From assembly GCA_025934835.1 (NCBI GenBank), contig JAICWL010000023.1, positions 1 through 42,030 of the forward strand: a stretch of 42,030 nucleotides of DNA. Reading direction: 5' to 3'. Below the pieces are notes generated by a model that saw nothing but the letters and a program-made list of their open reading frames with translations, ran no database searches and was not told where the DNA came from. The DNA comes from Fimbriimonadaceae bacterium (GTDB taxonomy: Bacteria > Armatimonadota > Fimbriimonadia > Fimbriimonadales > Fimbriimonadaceae). Shown piece after piece: positions 1 to 8,494 of this stretch. Within the stretch, counting starts at the first letter, position 1. The number at the start of each line of letters is the position of its first letter. A program made the translations under genes and the position numbers.

Positions 1-11
1 GCACCACGATG

Positions 12-195
12 ACCCCCGAGGGAGAAGGGTTGGGATGAGGGTTTGCAAGCCATCGGGCTATCGACCAAAATCATTGCTTCAAATTAACCCCCCTCTCCCC
101 GAGGGAGAGGGGTAGGGGTGAGGGTTCGAGAGTCGCGGAATCCTCGACAAAATCGCGCATCGAAATAACCCCCTCGCCGCGAGGGAGAGGGGGCG
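12..195. repeat. Three copies of a G/C-rich intergenic inverted repeat
   Basis: Three related units lie at about 12-45, 88-128 and 166-195. Each is built around a C-run arm and a G-run arm, as in CCCCTCTCCCCGAGGGAGAG at 89-108. Units one and two are followed by a similar GGG-T-GAGGGTT tail. The unit would fold into a stable hairpin. Similar CCCTCTCCC..GGGAGAGGG elements are a familiar class of dispersed intergenic repeat in bacteria; whether this genome has many copies cannot be seen here. Copies are imperfect and the spacers (about 40-45 bases) are not a CRISPR pattern. Confidence 0.6.
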
Positions 196-290
196 TCTTG
201 GGCGCGGCCGAGAAGAATGCGAGCGAGCGGCTAAGCATCAGCCGGCGAAAACTGCGAGGGGGGAGAAGCATCATTGCGGTCACCAAGCGC

Positions 291-320
291 ATCATAGGAT
301 AAGTACTACCGACGTGTCAA
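291..320 (-). promoter_or_regulatory. Strong sigma-70-like promoter facing left
   Basis: On the minus strand TTGACA (315-320) is followed after 18 bases by TATGAT (291-296). The -35 is a perfect consensus match and the -10 matches 5 of 6. Transcription would start near 284 and run left through the inverted repeats towards a gene outside the window. An open frame starts at 295 but overlaps the -10 box and runs through the repeats, so I do not call it a gene. Confidence 0.5.
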
Positions 321-361
321 GTACCCTCAAGAAGATTCATTGAAAGATTCTGCAGCAAGGG

Positions 362-445
362 TTACTTCTCGCCCGGAAGAACTATCCCGCGCAGGATGAC
401 GTTCTGCGCGCAGAGGAATACGATCAGCCCCGTCGGCAGGCTGAC
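362..445 (-). pseudogene. Possible 3' remnant of a carbohydrate ABC permease gene
   Basis: The minus-strand frame that ends with a TAA at 362-364 encodes a 27-residue tail containing LPTGLIVFLCAQ and then RGIVLPGEK. This resembles the C-terminus of MalG-type sugar ABC permeases, where a last membrane helix with LP..(L/I)VF...Q is followed by a short (V/I)RGI..G.K tail. An in-frame TAG sits directly upstream (446-448) and no other frame continues the helix, so at most the last codons survive. The match is short and recognised from memory of the family, hence low confidence. Confidence 0.3.
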
Positions 446-496
446 CTATGCACCTGCCCGATCCCAACGCGGCAGACAATCTACGCGGCGCACCTG

Positions 497-1669
497 CTAC
501 GCCGATTCTTTGGCGGCGACTTCCCAAAGCCGCACGATCTTGTCCTGCCCACACGAAGCCAGCCGCGTGCCATCGCTCGAAAACGCTACGCACGTGATCG
601 GCCGGGACGAAGCTTCGATGCGCACGTTGCCGATCCCTTTGGCCGCGTTCCAAAGCCCGAGCGTGCCATCCCGCGAGCCGCTCGCGAACAGCCAGTTATT
701 CGGGTGGAACTCCAGGCTCTCGATCGGCTTCGTGTGCCCGAACATCATCTTCACGAGCTTGCCGTCCGACAACGAAAACACGCGGATCGAAAGGTCGACC
801 GCGGCGACCGCGACATACCGGTTGTCATGGCTGAACGCGATGGCCGTGACCGTGGAGCGAATCTGCTGAAATGTGTGCAGCAGCGCGCCGGTCTCGCTAT
901 GCCACAGCTTCGCGCTGGCATCGGCCGAGCCCGTCGCAACGTACCGCCCGTCCGCGGAATACGCCACCGCGGTAACCGCCTCTGCATGCTCCGACTTACG
1001 ATACAGGTTCGCCCCGTCCGAGGTCCGGTTGAGCGCCAGAGTGTGGTACAGAGATCCGCTGGCGATGCCGTCACCGTCCGCCGAGATCGCCACGCAGCTC
1101 ACCCATTCTTCGTGTCCCACGCGCCACGCTTCGACCTCGCCGTCGTTCAATCTCCAAAAGCTGAGTTGGCTCTCCGATGCCCCGGCGGCACATAGCTTAC
1201 GGTTCGCGAACGCCCTCAGCACGCTGACGGTGCCCGATTCGAGCTTCGTCGTGCGGCTGATGCGCTGCGTGGCCTCGTCCCACCAAATGATTTCGTTGTC
1301 GAACGCGCTCGAAATCGGCTGCGAGGTGTCGGGGCAGAAAGTGACCGCATACACCGGCGTCTTATGTCCGCTAAGGCGGCAAATCAAGCGCACGATCACC
1401 GGCTTGTCGGGGGCACGCTCGGTTTCGATCGGCGCGCCTTCGAGCCCTCCGCCGGCCATCATCGCGTCGTACTCGATGCGCTTGCCAGGGTCGATGAGCG
1501 TCTCGAAAGCCTCGTTGATACGGGCCATCCGCTCGTGCGCATCCGGCGCCGAGCTCACATCAGGGTGGTGCTTGCGCGCGAGCACGCGATACGCGCTTCG
1601 AAGCGTATCGGGATCTGCGCTGGGGCCAACCCCGAGCACTTCATAGAAAGAGACTGAAAGTGTTTTCAA
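497..1669 (-). CDS. DnaJ-domain / WD40-repeat fusion protein
   Basis: A 390-residue protein with an N-terminal J domain (about 5-70) holding the diagnostic HPD triad at residues 35-37, preceded by the usual YEVLGV and ...AYR.LARK.. helices. Residues about 95-390 are WD40-type repeats; units with GH or SH near the start and S.D..(L/V).(L/V)W at the end recur about seven times, enough for one closed beta-propeller. A J domain stimulates Hsp70 ATPase; the propeller probably binds the partner protein. No signal peptide is seen, so it is likely cytoplasmic. The start is TTG at 1669; an in-frame TAG lies upstream and no ATG precedes the J domain. The J/WD40 fusion is unusual, and no dnaK or grpE is nearby. 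Confidence 0.85.
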   Translation of the reverse strand: MKTLSVSFYEVLGVGPSADPDTLRSAYRVLARKHHPDVSSAPDAHERMARINEAFETLIDPGKRIEYDAMMAGGGLEGAPIETERAPDKPVIVRLICRLSGHKTPVYAVTFCPDTSQPISSAFDNEIIWWDEATQRISRTTKLESGTVSVLRAFANRKLCAAGASESQLSFWRLNDGEVEAWRVGHEEWVSCVAISADGDGIASGSLYHTLALNRTSDGANLYRKSEHAEAVTAVAYSADGRYVATGSADASAKLWHSETGALLHTFQQIRSTVTAIAFSHDNRYVAVAAVDLSIRVFSLSDGKLVKMMFGHTKPIESLEFHPNNWLFASGSRDGTLGLWNAAKGIGNVRIEASSRPITCVAFSSDGTRLASCGQDKIVRLWEVAAKESA

Positions 1670-1908
1670 ATCAGAGTGAAACCACTATTTTGGCAGAGAT
1701 ATGCCTATTGACGCCCGGTTCCAGCGGCTCATTCCGCGGGTGGGACGGATGCGAGGAAGCGCCGAATAATCCAGAGGGTTCTCTTCGGATACCACGGCCC
1801 CCCGAACGCCCGGGCCGAGCGGCCGCGCCTACCCTGGCGCCGTGCCGCAAACCAGCGAGCGTCGGGCCAAACCGAGAAAACGGAGACGGGTCGGCTCTCT
1901 ATAAAGCC

Positions 1909-2106
1909 TTACGCCTTCCAACGCCGCAGGTCGAAATCCACCACCGCGCCCGACAGCGTGAGAAACGAGCCGACGAACAGCACGAGCCAAAGTGAATCGT
2001 ACCGGTGGAAGAACTTCCCTTCCGTCAGAAAATGCCCCATCGTGCCGAGCAAGCTTAGAACGACGGCGGCGACAAAGCCACCTTCGCTTATTTTCGAGTC
2101 TCTCAT
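1909..2106 (-). CDS. Small two-helix membrane protein
   Basis: A 65-residue protein starting at ATG 2104-2106, preceded by a weak purine stretch. It has two hydrophobic segments, about residues 8-25 (GFVAAVVLSLLGTMGHFL) and 37-56 (DSLWLVLFVGSFLTLSGAVV), joined by a short charged loop and ending in a basic DLRRWKA tail. It lies divergently from oligoendopeptidase F, with 106 bases between the two starts. The same frame is open further upstream to 2292, but that extension overlaps the peptidase start and has no good start signal. Function unknown; no family recognised. Confidence 0.5.
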   Translation of the reverse strand: MRDSKISEGGFVAAVVLSLLGTMGHFLTEGKFFHRYDSLWLVLFVGSFLTLSGAVVDFDLRRWKA

Positions 2107-2212
2107 CTCTAGCAAAGAATTTTGCCAAAAGTTGTTTCGATCCTCGCCCGGCAACACGCCATTTGTGCTATTTGAAGCAATGACGCGGCAGCGCCGAAAG
2201 TACACTGCCACC

Positions 2213-4027
2213 ATGAGCGCTGCACAGGAAATCGCTCCGCCGAAAGTTCGCTGGGACCTCTCCGTTCTGTTCTCCGGCCTCGACGACCCCAAAATCGAGC
2301 AGGTCTGGCAAAAAGCCCACGCCGACGCAGATGCCTTCGATGCCCGCTATCGAGGAAAAATCGACAGCGACAACCTGGATGCGGGAACCTTGGGGTCGGC
2401 GCTCGAGCAGATCGAAGCAATCTATAACGACGTGGCCAAACCGATGGCATTCGCGAACCTCACGTTCGCGACCGACAGCAACGACCCCAAGGTCGGGGCA
2501 TTCCTGCAAAAGCAGCAAGAAAGGGCAACCTCCCTCAGCGTCAAGCTCATGTTCTTCGACCTCGAGCTCCAGGCCGCCAAGGAAGAGGTCATCGAGCGTC
2601 TGCTACAAGACGACAGGCTCGCGAACTACCGCCACCACGTGCGAACGACTCGAGCCTTCAGCCCCTACCGCCTCAGCGAAAAGGAAGAGATCATACTCGA
2701 GGAGACCGCCAACACGGGCTCTCGCGCCTGGGTGCGGCTGTTCGAAGAGCTCACTGCGAACCAATCGTTCCCGCTCAAGAACCCGGACACGGGGCAGGTC
2801 ATCGAAGCCACCCAGCAGCAGGTCCTTGCTCAATTGCGCGACGAATCGCGGGTGAAACGCCAGGCCGCGGCGGACGCGCTTACCGACGGGCTCGCTCAGC
2901 TGGAGAGGGTATTGGTTTACAACTACAATACATTGCTCCAGGATAAATCGGTAGAGGACCGATTGCGCAAGCTGGAGTATCCAGAGAAATCCCGGCACAT
3001 GAGCAACGAGCTCGAGAAGCCGACGGTGGATCTGGTGATGAGGATGTGCCACGACCGCTATGGCCTCGTCGAGCGGTTCTACAACGTCAAGAAGCAGATC
3101 CTCGGGCTCTCCGAGCTGACCCACATCGACCGATACGCGCCACTCTTCGCTGCCGAGGAAAAGGTGGGCTGGGACGAAGCCCGGCATGTCGTCCTCGGCG
3201 CTTTCGGAGACTTCAGCCCCGTCATGCGCGCCCGCGCCGACGAATTCTTCGAGAAGAGCTGGATCGATGCAGAGCCGCGCAAGGGCAAGACCGGCGGCGC
3301 GTTCTGCTCCTACGTCACGCCCGACACTCACCCGTTCGTCTTCCAAACCTACCAAAACCAAATGGACGACGTGATGACGCTGGCTCACGAACTGGGCCAC
3401 GGGGTGCACGCCTCGCTCAGCCGCGCGCAGACTTACTTCAACTTCCACGGGACCCTGCCCCTGGCGGAGCTCGCGAGCACGTTCGGCGAGATGCTCGTGT
3501 TCGAAAAGCTCGTGGCTCAAGCCTCGCTAAAGGATAAGCTGGCGCTGTATGCGGACAAGATCGAGGGCATTTTTGCAACCGTCTTCCGACAAGCTGCCAT
3601 GTTCTCCTTCGAGCAGCGCTGCCACCGGGCCCGGCGCGAGCAGGGCGAGCTTACGGCGGAGCAGTTCGGCGACATTTGGCAGGATGAAATGCAGCAAATG
3701 TTCGCAAGCTCTGTGAAGCTTGGCGAGCAGCACCGGACGTGGTGGAGCTACGTGGGGCATTTCATCTTTGCTCCTTTTTATGTGTACGCTTATTCGTTTG
3801 GTGAGCTGCTGGTACTCAGCCTGTACGGCATGGCGAAGAAGGAGGGTCCGGCGTTCGCGGACCGATATATTTCGGTGCTGCAGGCGGGCGGCTCGCTGTC
3901 TCCCAAGGAGCTCATGGCGATGGTGGACGTAGATCTTGATTCCCGCCAGTTTTGGCAGGGCGGATTCGATTCGCTGGAGAAGATGGTCTCGGAGTTCGAG
4001 GGGTTCTGGAACGAGTACTCTTCCTAG
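2213..4027 (+). CDS. pepF: Oligoendopeptidase F-type metallopeptidase (M3B)
   Basis: A 604-residue cytoplasmic zinc peptidase of the M3 family, which cleaves short peptides inside the cell. The zinc motif HELGH is at residues 392-396 (H392, E393 and H396), and the third ligand is expected at E419 in LAELASTFGE, the standard M3B spacing. The N-terminal PKVRWDLSVLF opening is typical of PepF, and the length fits the family (about 600). There is no signal peptide. I chose ATG 2213 because a -10-like TACACT ends 6 bases before it; an in-frame ATG at 2180 would add 11 basic residues. A partner in peptide nutrition is the importer at 17244-22938, although the two are not adjacent. Confidence 0.93.
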   Translation: MSAAQEIAPPKVRWDLSVLFSGLDDPKIEQVWQKAHADADAFDARYRGKIDSDNLDAGTLGSALEQIEAIYNDVAKPMAFANLTFATDSNDPKVGAFLQKQQERATSLSVKLMFFDLELQAAKEEVIERLLQDDRLANYRHHVRTTRAFSPYRLSEKEEIILEETANTGSRAWVRLFEELTANQSFPLKNPDTGQVIEATQQQVLAQLRDESRVKRQAAADALTDGLAQLERVLVYNYNTLLQDKSVEDRLRKLEYPEKSRHMSNELEKPTVDLVMRMCHDRYGLVERFYNVKKQILGLSELTHIDRYAPLFAAEEKVGWDEARHVVLGAFGDFSPVMRARADEFFEKSWIDAEPRKGKTGGAFCSYVTPDTHPFVFQTYQNQMDDVMTLAHELGHGVHASLSRAQTYFNFHGTLPLAELASTFGEMLVFEKLVAQASLKDKLALYADKIEGIFATVFRQAAMFSFEQRCHRARREQGELTAEQFGDIWQDEMQQMFASSVKLGEQHRTWWSYVGHFIFAPFYVYAYSFGELLVLSLYGMAKKEGPAFADRYISVLQAGGSLSPKELMAMVDVDLDSRQFWQGGFDSLEKMVSEFEGFWNEYSS

Positions 4028-4236
4028 CGGCCTTTGAAGTCGTAAGGCCCCCCGACTTTGAAATTGGCTAGCTCTTTCGCGTGAGCTGGGCCGATTGGCA
4101 ATACCAGATACCGGCCACGTGAGCCAGAGCTGTGCTCGTTTTGCCGATCCTGTCCAGGCTGCGCAGTCGAGACCAGGAGCGGAGGCTACTAGCGACACCG
4201 GCCAATCAATACGTCAAGATTGGGTACTTGCCATTA

Positions 4237-4254
4237 TTGCGCTTTGTCGCGCAA
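4237..4254. repeat. Inverted repeat TTGCGC-N6-GCGCAA
   Basis: This is a 6-bp perfect inverted repeat in the 329-base gap between oligoendopeptidase F (ends 4027) and the exported protein at 4357. It could be part of a terminator or operator. A second, longer inverted repeat starting with the same TTGCG lies 20 bases further on. I see nothing else recognisable in 4028-4236. Confidence 0.35.
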
Positions 4255-4273
4255 AAGCCCCCTAGCTACTTTA

Positions 4274-4302
4274 TTGCGATTGAAGCCGACCTAGAATCGC
4301 AA
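4274..4302. promoter_or_regulatory. Inverted repeat TTGCGATT-N13-AATCGCAA
   Basis: Perfect 8-bp arms at 4274-4281 and 4295-4302 are separated by 13 bases, about 55 bases upstream of the start at 4357. The spacing suits either an RNA hairpin in the leader or a dimeric-regulator operator. It has no T-tract, so it is not a classic terminator. Confidence 0.35.
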
Positions 4303-4356
4303 TGTGATGCTGAAGCTACCCTGCCAGGCTTTTGGACTTCGCGCTCTAGCGCTCTA

Positions 4357-5841
4357 ATGGGAAGGACCCTCCGTGCGTGTCTACGGCGACCGGCGGTCGC
4401 AAAATTGGCTGCCGTGTCGGCTATGTTCATTCTCGGCTCTTTAGCCTGCTGCCAGACCGGTTGGACCGTGACTTATACGTACTCGGGCCAAACCATTTAG
4501 AACGGCCAGACTTCAGAGTGGCCGAACCGAATCGATGGCGCTCCCATTACACAGGGCGGCTATGCGGAAGCGGGACAGGGTTACACTGGCCTCAGCGTGA
4601 GCACCGGAGGAACAGTCACCATCAAGCTCACATGGAGCGGCCAAGGTGCGGCGCCGACCTATCTTTGGGTTCTTCTCACCGGATCGGCGGACTGGGAGGT
4701 CACATGGAACCAGCAGGGGCCCGCGGGAAGCGCAGACGACGGGCTCACCGATAGCTATGCGCCAGATCCAGACGGGCTATCGGGTTTGAGTGCGGGATCG
4801 CATCTGAAACGGTTGAACGTTTCCCACGGCGTGGCCCAGGTCACATACTCGCTATCGGCCTCGTGCAGCTCCGCGCACGGCTCCGAGGCGCAAGCCTTCG
4901 TCTCGCTAACGGCGGCGCCTACTACCAAGGGCCTGAGCCTGCATCGTCAGGACGGCGGGTCCGAAACCGTCGATGGCGACAGCTACGGCGCCGACACACT
5001 GCTAAGCTGGAGCGGAACGGACGATCTCGGCAACAATTACACTGCGCCGGGCACGACGGCTGAAACCGTCCTTGGCGCCTTGCTCGGATCATGGAGCCAG
5101 GTCACCTTGCAATATCAGGGAGCGGATGGACAAATGCATTCTTGGACCGGCCCAAATGTCAAATGGGATTGGAGCGGCTCGGCGAGCGCAGGCTCCAAGT
5201 CTTATAGCCCGCCACTATTGAGCGCCTACAACCTCTATACCGGCAACGCGCCATTGGAAAACGGAAACACCAATACGCAAACCGAAACCTGGAAGCTGAC
5301 AGCCACCGACCTCGGCGACGCAACAAGCGCGGACTGCAGCTACAAATGGACTTTTCACCACGTGTACGAGAACTGGAATGGAACCCGTGTGGGACAGACA
5401 ACCTCGAAGGCTCAAGAACTGGTTCGAGCCTTTGACTTGACTCAAAGCAACCCGTCCGCTGAATTCTTGAACGTACAATACGATCCAAGGGACCAAGAGG
5501 CGTTTACCATATTTCAAGCAGATCTGCTAAACACCGACGTCGCAGTTTTGCCATGGTACTTCTCATCTCAGGCGCTAAGGGCAGCGGTTGGCCGCACGGC
5601 GACAGCGCACTGGGATGCCTTTTACCAGCCGGATCTTATCGTGCATTGGAGCCCTGTCGACGCCCAGGGGATCGGAGGAGACGGCGACTACGTTCTGTGG
5701 CGATACTATACTCTTGATCTCTACCAAGGAACGGTAGACGTCTACGGCAGAACCGGCGCACTCGGCACATCTCATGTTACCGAGTTCTGTCCAGTTTCTT
5801 CGATTGCGTGTGGCGTCCGTGTTTTTGAGCCCGGAGAATAG
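4357..5841 (+). pseudogene. Exported protein of unknown function, interrupted by in-frame TAG at 4498
   Basis: One frame runs from ATG 4357 to TAG 5839-5841 with a single internal TAG at codon 48 (4498-4500). The part before it is a clear signal peptide: basic start MGRTLRACLRRP, hydrophobic core VAKLAAVSAMFILGSLA, then CCQTGW. The part after it is about 446 residues rich in S, T, G, W and N, typical of a secreted or cell-surface protein. The reading frame and composition are unbroken across the TAG, so a signal peptide and its mature domain look cut apart by one codon. If translated separately, the second part would begin near 4597 without export signal. No family recognised. It heads a cluster with the two paralogues downstream; the next gene's Shine-Dalgarno (GGAGAA, 5833-5838) lies in its last codons. 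Confidence 0.6.
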
Positions 5842-5845
5842 CCCT

Positions 5846-6766
5846 ATGAGCATTGTAACTTTGTTAGTGATGCATCTTGTCGGGTGCGCATACAGTGCTC
5901 CTGCCGGAGCCCTCTACGATGGCCGACCGCTAAGCTGGGACCCTCTAGGCGCGGTGCCTCTAAACCACGAAGGCAGGCAAACGGAACAAGACGATAAGTG
6001 CCTGCAACTAATGCTGCTCGCGGATATCGGAAGAGCAAGCGAGATCGCAAGACGCGTTTTGGAGACGACCGACGATCTCGTTTGTGGCTGGGTCGTTTGG
6101 CAAGGGGCCAGACTGCGCCACACAACGCAGACCGATCTCGTTTGGCTCGGCTCGCTGACCAAAAAACATCCTCGCTCGCTTGGAGCTGCAATCGCCTATT
6201 CGAAGATCTACGACCGGATGCTGCGCGAGCGAGCTGCCTCAGACAGAAAACATGGCGACGTGTTCGGTCCCGAGCTAGCGGAATCAAACAATGCCCGCGA
6301 GCGATGCTTAGCGCTTTCTGAGGACAATCTAGCCGGCTTAGTCTCTGTTACCGAAGACCCGACGTTCTCTCCGTCGGAAAGGAGAGAATTGCTCGCGAAT
6401 TACGTGACTCGACATCCACAGGATACGGCGGCGCGGCTAGCTTGGATTCGCGCCTGCTTTAGAGGGTGGGGAATTGTGCTAACGAAGCAGGAGAGACAGT
6501 CTGGGCTGCCTGTGTTCAACCCAGAAGGCTACCAAACAGATCAGGGTATCGCACTTGCCTCGGCATTGTTGAAAAATGATCCGAAACTGCCGCTCGCCCG
6601 GTATTGGCTGGCGCGCGGCCTGCTCCGAAAGAAGCGACCCGAGGGGCTGCGGACGTTGAAGGCCCTCTCGACGGAGCCCACGATTTGTGCTCCACTACGT
6701 AACTGCATTCGCCGCTACCTTCAAGACGGCTTAGAGACCGACTTTCGCGGCCCGTTCCCAGATTAG
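5846..6766 (+). CDS. Exported repeat-type protein, paralogue A of a tandem pair
   Basis: A 306-residue protein; ATG 5846 follows a GGAGAA site by 7 bases and lies 4 bases after the previous stop. The N-terminus is a short hydrophobic stretch (IVTLLVMHLVGC) with a lipobox-like LVGC, so it may be a lipoprotein, although it lacks the usual positive charges. Shared with the next gene: ALYDGRPLSWD, then DDLVC.WVVWQ.AR, and a helical, TPR-like region to the C-terminus. The helical repeats suggest protein binding in the periplasm. No known family recognised. Likely in an operon with 4357 and 6804. Confidence 0.75.
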   Translation: MSIVTLLVMHLVGCAYSAPAGALYDGRPLSWDPLGAVPLNHEGRQTEQDDKCLQLMLLADIGRASEIARRVLETTDDLVCGWVVWQGARLRHTTQTDLVWLGSLTKKHPRSLGAAIAYSKIYDRMLRERAASDRKHGDVFGPELAESNNARERCLALSEDNLAGLVSVTEDPTFSPSERRELLANYVTRHPQDTAARLAWIRACFRGWGIVLTKQERQSGLPVFNPEGYQTDQGIALASALLKNDPKLPLARYWLARGLLRKKRPEGLRTLKALSTEPTICAPLRNCIRRYLQDGLETDFRGPFPD

Positions 6767-6803
6767 CGACGGTGTTATGCTCGTCTAGGACCCGAGGAAA
6801 CCC

Positions 6804-7676
6804 ATGGACTGCATTTTCATACCGGCCACGCTTCTAGCCGCGACCGCAATCTTCACTCCGGCGGCATGCCTCTACGATGGCCGGCCGCTGAGCTGGGATT
6901 CCACGGGACTGGTACCTCTGGACCATGATGGGTCCTATACGCAAGAGGACCGCAATTGTCTTGCCTCGATGCTCAAAGCAGAGCCTGGGCAGGCAGGAAT
7001 GCTCGCTCGACATGTCTTGGAACGACGGGATGATCTCGTCTGCGCATGGGTTGTGTGGCAAGAGGCTCGTCAAAGGAAAACTGTCGATCAACAGCTTGCG
7101 TGGGTCGAGGACCAGATTAAGAAGCGACCCGCATCTCAGCCGCTGGCGATCGCACGATGCAAGCTCATGGAGACCCGTTTGCTATTTCGAGAGCTGGCCG
7201 ACCCCACGCACGTTTCTTTTGGACCGTCGGATTTGGCGCCCGTAGCTCGCGCCCGAGAAAGGTGCGTCGTGAGCGGCGACTCATTGGACGCGCTTGCCGC
7301 GGCCACCGAGTCTGAGCTGTTCAGCGGCTACGAGAGAGACCGCCTATTGGAGTCGTACGCCGATCGTCATAAGAACGACCCCGCTGCTAAGCTCCTCCTC
7401 GTGCGCGCTTATATCAGAAGCGACTCGGTCAATAGTCCGGACGTGGACTCAGCGCTCAAGCTTCTGGGATCGATCAAGCAGGAGCAGCCAAAATGCGGCG
7501 TTGCGGACTTCTTCACGGGCCGTTGCTTCATGAAACTTCGCCAAATCGGCAAAGCGGTCGACGAGTTCAAATCCGCGCTGCGAGACTCGCGGCTGCCTCG
7601 CCCGCTCGCCGACAGGCTAAAAGAATATCTCAAGACCCGCTCTGCAGCAACGTTCCGTAAGCGCTTGCTGGATTAG
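6804..7676 (+). CDS. Exported repeat-type protein, paralogue B of a tandem pair
   Basis: A 290-residue protein with a signal peptide (FIPATLLAATAIFTPAAC) and a start at ATG 6804, 5 bases after GAGGA. It is clearly homologous to the gene just upstream: CLYDGRPLSWD, VPL.H.G, DDLVCAWVVWQEAR, FGPSDL..., RERC and the YADRHKNDPAAKLLLVRAYI segment all align. The C-terminal 80 residues look like tetratricopeptide helices (FFTGRCFMKLRQIGKAVDEF). It ends in the convergent gap before the toxin-immunity cluster. Function unknown. Confidence 0.78.
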   Translation: MDCIFIPATLLAATAIFTPAACLYDGRPLSWDSTGLVPLDHDGSYTQEDRNCLASMLKAEPGQAGMLARHVLERRDDLVCAWVVWQEARQRKTVDQQLAWVEDQIKKRPASQPLAIARCKLMETRLLFRELADPTHVSFGPSDLAPVARARERCVVSGDSLDALAAATESELFSGYERDRLLESYADRHKNDPAAKLLLVRAYIRSDSVNSPDVDSALKLLGSIKQEQPKCGVADFFTGRCFMKLRQIGKAVDEFKSALRDSRLPRPLADRLKEYLKTRSAATFRKRLLD

Positions 7677-7728
7677 GGTCGCCCTCCGAGGCCGCGCGCC
7701 GCTGCCGAGATTTATGGGGGGCAAAGGC

Positions 7729-7749
7729 TGCCGGAAGACGCTTCCGGCA
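7729..7749. terminator. Hairpin between convergent genes
   Basis: TGCCGGAAG (7729-7737), loop ACG, CTTCCGGCA (7741-7749) is a perfect 9-bp stem. It sits between the end of the exported paralogue (7676) and the end of the minus-strand HEAT-like gene (7822), where a bidirectional terminator is expected. There is no T-tract on either side. Confidence 0.5.
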
Positions 7750-7821
7750 ACCGATCGAAATCAGCACAGACGACGCGGCCCAGGAGAACCAGCGATGCGA
7801 GGCCCTCCAGCAGAGACGGCC

Positions 7822-8397
7822 TCAAGCCTGTCCGGGTCCTGCGGCTCGCTGCTCGATCTTCAAGATCGCTTTCTCGATAGCCTTGCGAATCCAACCCACG
7901 CCCGGTCGCTTGGGCACTTCCGTCTTGCGCAAAAGCTCGATCGAATCGAGGTTTCCCACTCTCTGGAGCGCCGTTGCGGCACGCCCCGGCCACTCGGGTA
8001 GGACCGACTCGACCGCAACCCTACATTCATCGGGCTTGAGGTGCCGGGCGGCCGCAAAGCAGAGCATCTGCTTTGCCCCGTCCGGTGGGCCAAGCAGCTT
8101 CTCCTGAATCCAGGGTGAGAGACCCTTGACCCTCTTGCTTCCCCACAGCGTGTTTCCGGCAGACCACCGGAGATTCTCGTCGTCCGAGCGCTCGTACAGA
8201 TCTATCAGCGGGGCAACCTCGTACGTCGCCTCAGAACGTGCCAGGCATCGCACGAAGCTGTCTAGCACAGAATCGTTTGTGAACTCCGTCAGCATGTCCA
8301 GAATCTGATGAATCTGCTCCTTGCTTCTCGCGTCGTAGACGCTCGCAAAACCCGGAAGAATCGAGTCGGCCAGATAGCCCATGCGCTCGAATACCAT
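7822..8397 (-). CDS. HEAT-like repeat protein, candidate immunity protein
   Basis: A 191-residue soluble protein made of paired helices in a HEAT/ARM-like pattern (LDSFVRCLARS, APLIDLYERSDDENLRWSAG, GAKQMLCFAAARHL, GRAATALQRVG). The D-x-x-x-R-x-x-A-type turns recur. The start is ATG 8397 with GGCGGAG about 7 bases upstream. No signal peptide or membrane helix is present. It directly follows the REase-like toxin tip (ends 8495) on the same strand, the normal place for a cognate immunity gene, and HEAT-like proteins are one known fold among immunity proteins. The assignment as immunity is from position and fold only. Confidence 0.6.
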   Translation of the reverse strand: MVFERMGYLADSILPGFASVYDARSKEQIHQILDMLTEFTNDSVLDSFVRCLARSEATYEVAPLIDLYERSDDENLRWSAGNTLWGSKRVKGLSPWIQEKLLGPPDGAKQMLCFAAARHLKPDECRVAVESVLPEWPGRAATALQRVGNLDSIELLRKTEVPKRPGVGWIRKAIEKAILKIEQRAAGPGQA

Positions 8398-8494
8398 GCG
8401 CTTACTCCGCCAAACTCGCGAGTCCTCTCAAGCTTGTACACACCAGTTGGAATTGAGCTGATCGAAGGAATCCTTGGGAGTCGTCTCGATTCGC

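Noticed and set aside
12-195. CRISPR array
   Set aside because: Only three imperfect, self-complementary units and no uniform spacers; fits dispersed intergenic repeats.
71-295. 74-codon minus-strand gene at the left end
   Set aside because: It overlaps the -10 box of the promoter at 291-296 and is made largely of the repeat units.
2603-3520. 305-codon open frame on the minus strand inside pepF
   Set aside because: It is antisense to a strongly conserved peptidase; GC-rich codon use keeps the opposite strand open. No motifs or ribosome site.
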